Part shown: positions 1 through 4,179 of the stretch, piece after piece | Layout of the letters: each line of letters starts with the position of its first letter | Numbering within the stretch: position 1 is the stretch's first letter | Source of the DNA: Verrucomicrobia bacterium UBA740 | GTDB taxonomy: Bacteria; Verrucomicrobiota; Kiritimatiellia; RFP12; UBA1067 | Direction of reading: 5' to 3' | Assembly: GCA_002298665.1 (NCBI GenBank) | Contig: DBKW01000054.1 | Location: forward strand, 4,186-11,275 | DNA length: 7,090 bases | Program-made: the position numbers and the translations under genes | Notes under the pieces: generated by a model | Told to the model about the DNA's origin: nothing | Database searches by the model: none | What the model saw: the letters and a program-made list of their open reading frames with translations, nothing else

Positions 1-19
1 GGGGCGGGGTGGTTTGGGC

Positions 20-48
20 GTGACGCGGGGCGCGGAGTTTGGTATAAT
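20..48 (+). promoter_or_regulatory. Extended -10 promoter of proB, near-leaderless
   Basis: The -10 box is a perfect TATAAT at 43-48, preceded by TGG at 40-42, so it reads as a consensus extended -10 (TGnTATAAT). A weak -35, GTGACG at 20-25 (4 of 6 matches to TTGACA), lies at the ideal 17-bp spacing. Only six bases separate the -10 box from the proB ATG at 55, so transcription would be expected to start at or right next to the ATG. No Shine-Dalgarno sequence is visible in this space. The box closely matches the promoter before the GH97 gene. The boxes are seen directly; the start point is inferred. Confidence 0.75.
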
Positions 49-54
49 ACGCGT

Positions 55-816
55 ATGAGAATTGTTGTGAAAGTCGGTTCACATGTGATTGTGAACAAGG
101 CGGGACGTCCGAATCCCGCCACGTTGCGTCGCCTGGTCGCGCAGCTGAGCGCTTTGAAAGAGGCGGGGCACGAGCTTGTCTTCGTCTCCTCGGGCGCGGT
201 CGCCGCCGGTATCGAGTCCCTGGGCTTCAAGGAGCGTCCGCGGGACGTGAACGACTGCCAGATGTGCGCGGCGGTGGGGCAGGTGCGGTTCATTTGCGCC
301 TACGAGAAGCTGTTCGGTGCGCATGGCGTGAAGATCGGACAGGTCCTTCTGACGCATGCGGACTTCGAGACGCGCCACCGTTCGCAGAACGTGAAGAAGT
401 CCCTCGAACACCTCGTCCAGGCGGGCGTGTTGCCGGTCGTGAACGAGAACGACGTGGTGGCGGACGAGGAAATGAAGGAACTCTTCACGTTCGGGGACAA
501 CGATTGGCTCTCGTATCTCATCGCCCGGCTTTTGCACGCCGACGCGCTCGTCCTCTTGACGAGCGTGGACGGTTTGCTGGACGCGAACGGCAAGCGCATC
601 GCGCACGTGGCGAACTTCCGGGAGGCCGCCAAACTGGTGCATCCGGGCGAGAAGGGCAAGCTCTCCAAGGGTGGCATGGACTCGAAACTGAAGGCCGTGA
701 AAGCCGCGGTTTCGGCGGGTATAGACACCTACGTCGCCAACGGACGCAAAAGCGTGCTGGTTCCACTTCTGGCCGGCAAGTCGGTCGGCACGTTCTTTCC
801 GGCCAGTTCGCTCTAG
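55..816 (+). CDS. proB: Glutamate 5-kinase, short form without PUA domain
   Basis: This cytoplasmic enzyme phosphorylates L-glutamate with ATP to give glutamyl 5-phosphate, the first step of proline synthesis. The 253-residue protein is a single amino-acid-kinase domain. Visible motifs are KVGS near the N-terminus (Lys6, phosphate binding), SSGAVAAG at 45-52, NEND at 130-133, FGDND at 146-150 and GGMDSK at 206-211. These match the glutamate-binding and ATP-binding elements known for E. coli ProB. It stops where the kinase domain ends; E. coli ProB is 367 residues and carries a C-terminal PUA domain, which is absent here. Two oddities stand out: Ser170 replaces the Asp usually found in the LLTD motif, and about four extra residues lie between NEND and GDND. 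The ATG follows the promoter directly, with no ribosome binding site. No proA lies downstream; the next gene, 8 nt away, is a sugar-type regulator. The family call is firm; retained activity is likely but inferred. Confidence 0.9.
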   Translation: MRIVVKVGSHVIVNKAGRPNPATLRRLVAQLSALKEAGHELVFVSSGAVAAGIESLGFKERPRDVNDCQMCAAVGQVRFICAYEKLFGAHGVKIGQVLLTHADFETRHRSQNVKKSLEHLVQAGVLPVVNENDVVADEEMKELFTFGDNDWLSYLIARLLHADALVLLTSVDGLLDANGKRIAHVANFREAAKLVHPGEKGKLSKGGMDSKLKAVKAAVSAGIDTYVANGRKSVLVPLLAGKSVGTFFPASSL

Positions 817-824
817 CGACTCGC

Positions 825-2024
825 ATGAAGACCGTCCTCTATCTGCAAGCCTCTCTCAACGTCCAGAATCTTTGCGAATTGGCGGGCGTGCGGGAGTTCG
901 CGCGCACTTGCGGCTGGCGGCTTGTCGTGAAGTCCGTCGGGAATGCGGCGAGCGAGAAGCGGGCGGGGCTCGTGCCGCGCCGCGCCGTCCGGATAGCGGA
1001 CATCGTCGCGGACGTTGCGCCGGACGGGGTGCTGGTGGAGGGCGGGGCGCTCGCGGCGAACTACACGCTCGCCGATTTCAAATCCCTTCCGACGGTGTTC
1101 CTGGACCGCTGCAACCTCCCGGACCAGGCGGGCGCGGTCTGCGTCCGGAGCGATTCGGCGCGTGTGGCGGAGGCGGCGTTCCGCGAACTGTCCCGGATGG
1201 GTTACGCCGACTATGCCTACGTGCCCTGGGCGACGCCGTTGGAATGGAGCGTGTCGCGCGGCGCGGCGTTCCGGGCGCTTGTCGAGCAAAGCGGGGGGCG
1301 GATGCATCTTTTCCCGTCCGCAAGGTCGCCCGCCGAAGGCGAGACCTTCAATTCCTTCATGCGGAACATCCGGAAGTTCCTGTCCCGTCTGCCCCGGCCG
1401 TGCGCAATCTTCGCGGCGAACGACATCGTGGGGGAATGCGTGCTGGAGGCCCTTGCGGCGCAGCGGGGCTGCGTACCGCGCGAGTTCGCCGTCGTGGGGG
1501 TGGACAACGACCGCAACGTGTGCGAGAACACCTCCCCGACGCTCTCCAGCATCATGCTGGACTTCCGCCGCGCGGGGATTTGCGCGGGCGAGGCGCTGGA
1601 GGCGCTTCTGCAGGGGCGGCGTCCGCAGGGCAACCTCCTTTTTGGCGTTTCGGAAGTCGTCCACCGCCAGTCCACGCGAAAGTTCCGCCGTCCGGATTCG
1701 CAGATCGCGTCCGCCCTGGAGTACGTGCGCCAGCATGTGGGGGAAGGGTTGCAGGTCGTGGACGTCGTGCGGCACATGGGCTGCTCCAGGCGACTGGCGG
1801 AAATGCGCTTTCGCGAAATGACGGGCCGCTCCATCCTCGTCTGCATCCGGCAGGAAAGGCGTATTCTCGCTGAACGGCTCCTGCGCGAGACGGACAGCCC
1901 GATCGGGGAGGTTGCGCGTGCTTGCGGCTACGCGAGCGCGGATTCGTTTCGCAAAGACTTCGCCGCCCTGACGGGACTGTCTCCGCGCCAGTACAGAAAA
2001 GGCGCCGGTTCGCAACATTCTTGA
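825..2024 (+). CDS. XylR-type AraC-family transcriptional regulator with LacI-like sugar-sensing domain
   Basis: This is a predicted DNA-binding regulator of carbohydrate genes, 399 residues long, in the usual range for XylR-like fusions. Residues 1 to about 280 resemble a LacI/periplasmic-binding-protein ligand domain: the start has the typical beta strand then helix ending in a GW pair, FAAND lies at 196-200, and VVGVDND at 223-229 is the hallmark strand before the ligand pocket. Residues about 292-394 form an AraC DNA-binding domain with a first helix-turn-helix near 309-329 and a second near 358-383, including the conserved CGY (367-369), a DSFRKDF stretch and an LSPRQYR ending. The ATG at 825 fits the start of the ligand domain and lies 8 nt after proB; no ribosome binding site is evident, so translation may be coupled to proB. 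It sits just upstream of two secreted glycosidase genes, its likely targets. The ligand cannot be told from sequence; xylose should not be assumed. Confidence 0.88.
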   Translation: MKTVLYLQASLNVQNLCELAGVREFARTCGWRLVVKSVGNAASEKRAGLVPRRAVRIADIVADVAPDGVLVEGGALAANYTLADFKSLPTVFLDRCNLPDQAGAVCVRSDSARVAEAAFRELSRMGYADYAYVPWATPLEWSVSRGAAFRALVEQSGGRMHLFPSARSPAEGETFNSFMRNIRKFLSRLPRPCAIFAANDIVGECVLEALAAQRGCVPREFAVVGVDNDRNVCENTSPTLSSIMLDFRRAGICAGEALEALLQGRRPQGNLLFGVSEVVHRQSTRKFRRPDSQIASALEYVRQHVGEGLQVVDVVRHMGCSRRLAEMRFREMTGRSILVCIRQERRILAERLLRETDSPIGEVARACGYASADSFRKDFAALTGLSPRQYRKGAGSQHS

Positions 2025-2029
2025 TATTC

Positions 2030-2041
2030 GATTGCGCAATC
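2030..2041. promoter_or_regulatory. Perfect 12-bp palindrome, candidate operator
   Basis: GATTGCGCAATC is a perfect inverted repeat with no spacer, located in the 69-nt gap between the regulator and the GH97 gene. Its centre lies about 55 bp upstream of the predicted transcription start, just before the weak -35 box, a common position for an activator site. It is AT-richer at its flanks than the surrounding coding DNA. Binding by the adjacent XylR-type regulator is inference; AraC-domain proteins often prefer direct repeats, so another dimeric regulator is possible. Confidence 0.4.
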
Positions 2042-2054
2042 CACCCGCTTTAAG

Positions 2055-2084
2055 TTGCGGAAAATGCCGCGCTTGTGGTATAAT
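2055..2084 (+). promoter_or_regulatory. Extended -10 promoter of the GH97-GH42 operon, near-leaderless
   Basis: A perfect TATAAT at 2079-2084 is preceded by TGG at 2076-2078, giving a consensus extended -10. The best -35 candidate is TTGCGG at 2055-2060 (only TTG matches) with an 18-bp spacer, so the promoter probably relies on the extended -10 or on an activator. Nine bases separate the -10 box from the ATG at 2094, placing the expected transcription start at about 2091, within a few bases of the start codon. There is no Shine-Dalgarno sequence. It is nearly identical to the proB promoter in the core and in the bases that follow (TATAATANGCG). Confidence 0.75.
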
Positions 2085-2093
2085 AGGCGCATT

Positions 2094-4148
2094 ATGATGA
2101 ATAAAACTACAGTTGTTCGTGCGCTGGGCATTCTTGCGCTTTTGTGCACCTTCGCCGGTCGTGCATCGGAGTCCGCGCCGTTGGCGCGCGCCGTGCAGGG
2201 TCCCAACGAGATCCGGCTGGAAGCGAAAGGCGAGAGCCTGTTCGTGCGCATCCTGCGCAAGGGGCAGGAAGTCGTCGCGCCCACGGCTGTCGGGCTGACG
2301 GTGGACGGTGCGGATCTCTATGCCGCGTCCCGGACGCGGATTCCGCAGGTGACGGAGGGCGAAACGGAAGGGACACTCGCGACGCCGCTCTACAAGAAGT
2401 CCGCCATCGACCTTACGGGCGCGTGGACGTTCGTCGACTTCGGGGACTGGGGCGTGCGCCTGGCGGCGCGCAAGGACGGCGTCGCGTATCGATTCGAGAC
2501 GGCGTTCACGAACGCGTCGGTCACGGTCAACGGGGAGCGCGCCGGGGTCCGCATCCCGGACGGGACGGCGGCGAGCTGGTATTCGGCGACGACGGAGTGG
2601 GGCTGCGAGGAGACGGTGCCGCGCAAGTCCACCGCGGCCGCGCCGGCTTTGGCGGCGAACGAACTCATCTACATGCCGTTCCTCTACGAGACGAAGGGGA
2701 GCGCCGTGGCGCTGACGGACGTGGACGTGCGGGACTATCCCGTCCTTTATCTGCGTCCGACGCACGCGCTGGGGGCGTCCATCGCCTACGAAGGCGTCTT
2801 CCAGCCGTATCCGGCCAAGACGGCGTATGCCGAAGCCCAGTGGGACGAGAAGACGCGCATTTGGGTGGACGCGCCCCAGAGCCACGCGCGGTTCATCCGC
2901 GTGCTCGAAGACGAGCCCTATCTCGTGAAGACGGCCGGCGCGCGGACGTATCCGTGGCGCGCGTACCATTTGGTGGATACGCCGGCGCAGCTGGTGGCGT
3001 CCGACCTCGTCTACGCGCTCGCGGCGCCGGCGGCGAAGGGGGTGGACTTCTCGTGGGTGAAGCCGGGCAAGGCCGCCTGGGAGTGGTGGAACGACTTCGA
3101 CAACCAGGGCAAGGCGAAGGGGCTCAACACGGCGACGTACGAGCGTTTCATCGATTTCGCCGCGTCCAACCGGCTTGAATACCTGGTCATCGACGCGGGC
3201 TGGAGCGACAAGATGTGCATCTGGAAGATGAATCCGGACGTGGATCTGCCGCATCTCATCGCCTACGCCAAGGCGCGCGGCGTTTCGGTCATTCTCTGGA
3301 TGGCCTGGGCGCAGGTCTATGGGGACGAGGCGCGCGTGGCGCGGCACTTCGCGCAGTTGGGCGCGGCGGGATTCAAGGTGGACTTCATGGACCGGGGCGA
3401 CGCGGACGCGATGGGCTTTCTGGAACGGTTCGCCGCGGCGTGCGCGAAGGAGAAGCTCGTCCTTGACTACCACGGGGTGGTGCATCCGACGGGACTGAGC
3501 CGCACGTATCCGAACATCCTCAACTACGAGGCGGTGCACGGACTCGAGCAGATGAAATGGTTCCGCGGCGATTGCGACATGACGACGGCGGACGTGCGCA
3601 TCGCCCACCTGCGGCTTCTGACCGGGCCAATGGACTACACGCCCGGGGCGATGCTCCACTACGAGGTCGCCTCGACCTACCGGGGCGGCTCGGTCTACCC
3701 GGCTTCCTTCGGCACGCGCGCGCGGCAATTGGCGATGATGACGCTTTTCGAGGCGCCCCTGCAGATGCTCTGCGACGGGCCGACGAACTATCTGAAGCCC
3801 GAGAACCGCGAATCCCTCGCCTACATGGCGTCCGTGCCGACGGTGTGGGCGGATACGGTCGCCCTCGGGGGGTCGCCCGACACGGTCGCCGCGTGCGCCC
3901 GGCTGGCGAAGGATGGCGCGTGGTACGCCGCCGGCATCGGCGTTTCGTCCGCCCAGACGTTCACGCTGGACACCGCCTTTTTGAAGGAGGGACGCTGGAC
4001 GGCGGAAATCTTCCGCGACGGCGACGATTCGGGTTGGCGCACGGCATATTGCGTGCACGAGACGAAGACCGTCGCCGCGGGCGAGAAGCTGGACTTCAAG
4101 CTCGCGCCCGGCGGCGGGTTCGCGGTGCGCTTCCGCAAGGCGAACTAA
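2094..4148 (+). CDS. Secreted glycoside hydrolase family 97 enzyme, putative retaining alpha-galactosidase
   Basis: This 684-residue exported enzyme is predicted to cleave alpha-linked sugars, most likely alpha-galactosides. Residues 1 to about 25 form a signal peptide (Lys4, Arg9, then a hydrophobic run and small residues). An N-terminal beta-sandwich typical of GH97 spans about 27-310. The catalytic barrel begins near FSWVKPGK (319-326) followed by WEWWND, and a C-terminal beta domain covers about the last 110 residues. In the barrel, KVDFMDR places Asp430 where retaining GH97 members carry their nucleophile; inverting members such as SusB lack it and use Glu as base. NYEAVHGLE supplies Glu479 and Glu485; Glu485 lies 55 residues after Asp430, the same spacing as Asp415/Glu470 recalled for the retaining Bacteroides enzyme. 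The start at 2094 (or the adjacent ATG at 2097) is preferred over an upstream TTG at 2055 because that codon lies inside the promoter and would bury the signal peptide. It probably forms an operon with the next gene, 31 nt away. The family is clear; the substrate is inferred. Confidence 0.9.
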   Translation: MMNKTTVVRALGILALLCTFAGRASESAPLARAVQGPNEIRLEAKGESLFVRILRKGQEVVAPTAVGLTVDGADLYAASRTRIPQVTEGETEGTLATPLYKKSAIDLTGAWTFVDFGDWGVRLAARKDGVAYRFETAFTNASVTVNGERAGVRIPDGTAASWYSATTEWGCEETVPRKSTAAAPALAANELIYMPFLYETKGSAVALTDVDVRDYPVLYLRPTHALGASIAYEGVFQPYPAKTAYAEAQWDEKTRIWVDAPQSHARFIRVLEDEPYLVKTAGARTYPWRAYHLVDTPAQLVASDLVYALAAPAAKGVDFSWVKPGKAAWEWWNDFDNQGKAKGLNTATYERFIDFAASNRLEYLVIDAGWSDKMCIWKMNPDVDLPHLIAYAKARGVSVILWMAWAQVYGDEARVARHFAQLGAAGFKVDFMDRGDADAMGFLERFAAACAKEKLVLDYHGVVHPTGLSRTYPNILNYEAVHGLEQMKWFRGDCDMTTADVRIAHLRLLTGPMDYTPGAMLHYEVASTYRGGSVYPASFGTRARQLAMMTLFEAPLQMLCDGPTNYLKPENRESLAYMASVPTVWADTVALGGSPDTVAACARLAKDGAWYAAGIGVSSAQTFTLDTAFLKEGRWTAEIFRDGDDSGWRTAYCVHETKTVAAGEKLDFKLAPGGGFAVRFRKAN

Positions 4149-4167
4149 GAGTTTACAAACAAAAATG

Positions 4168-4173
4168 AAAGGA
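4168..4173 (+). promoter_or_regulatory. Shine-Dalgarno sequence of the GH42-like gene
   Basis: AAAGGA ends six bases before the ATG at 4180, a good ribosome binding site. It decides the start: an in-frame ATG at 4165 exists, but it overlaps this site and has no comparable site of its own. It is the only clear Shine-Dalgarno sequence among the four genes here, which suits an internal operon gene that cannot be leaderless. Confidence 0.7.
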
Positions 4174-4179
4174 TACTCG

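Noticed and set aside
2057..2070. Inverted repeat GCGG-N6-CCGC in the GH97 promoter spacer
   Set aside because: Only four base pairs of G/C in GC-rich DNA, likely by chance, and it has no following T-run to act as a terminator.
2025..2093. A possible rho-independent terminator after the regulator
   Set aside because: No stem followed by a T-run is present in this gap; the palindrome at 2030-2041 has no loop and no U-tract.
2055..2093. TTG at 2055 as start of the GH97 gene
   Set aside because: This start lies within the predicted promoter and would add 13 residues, including several Arg, before the signal peptide. The ATG at 2094 is the better start.
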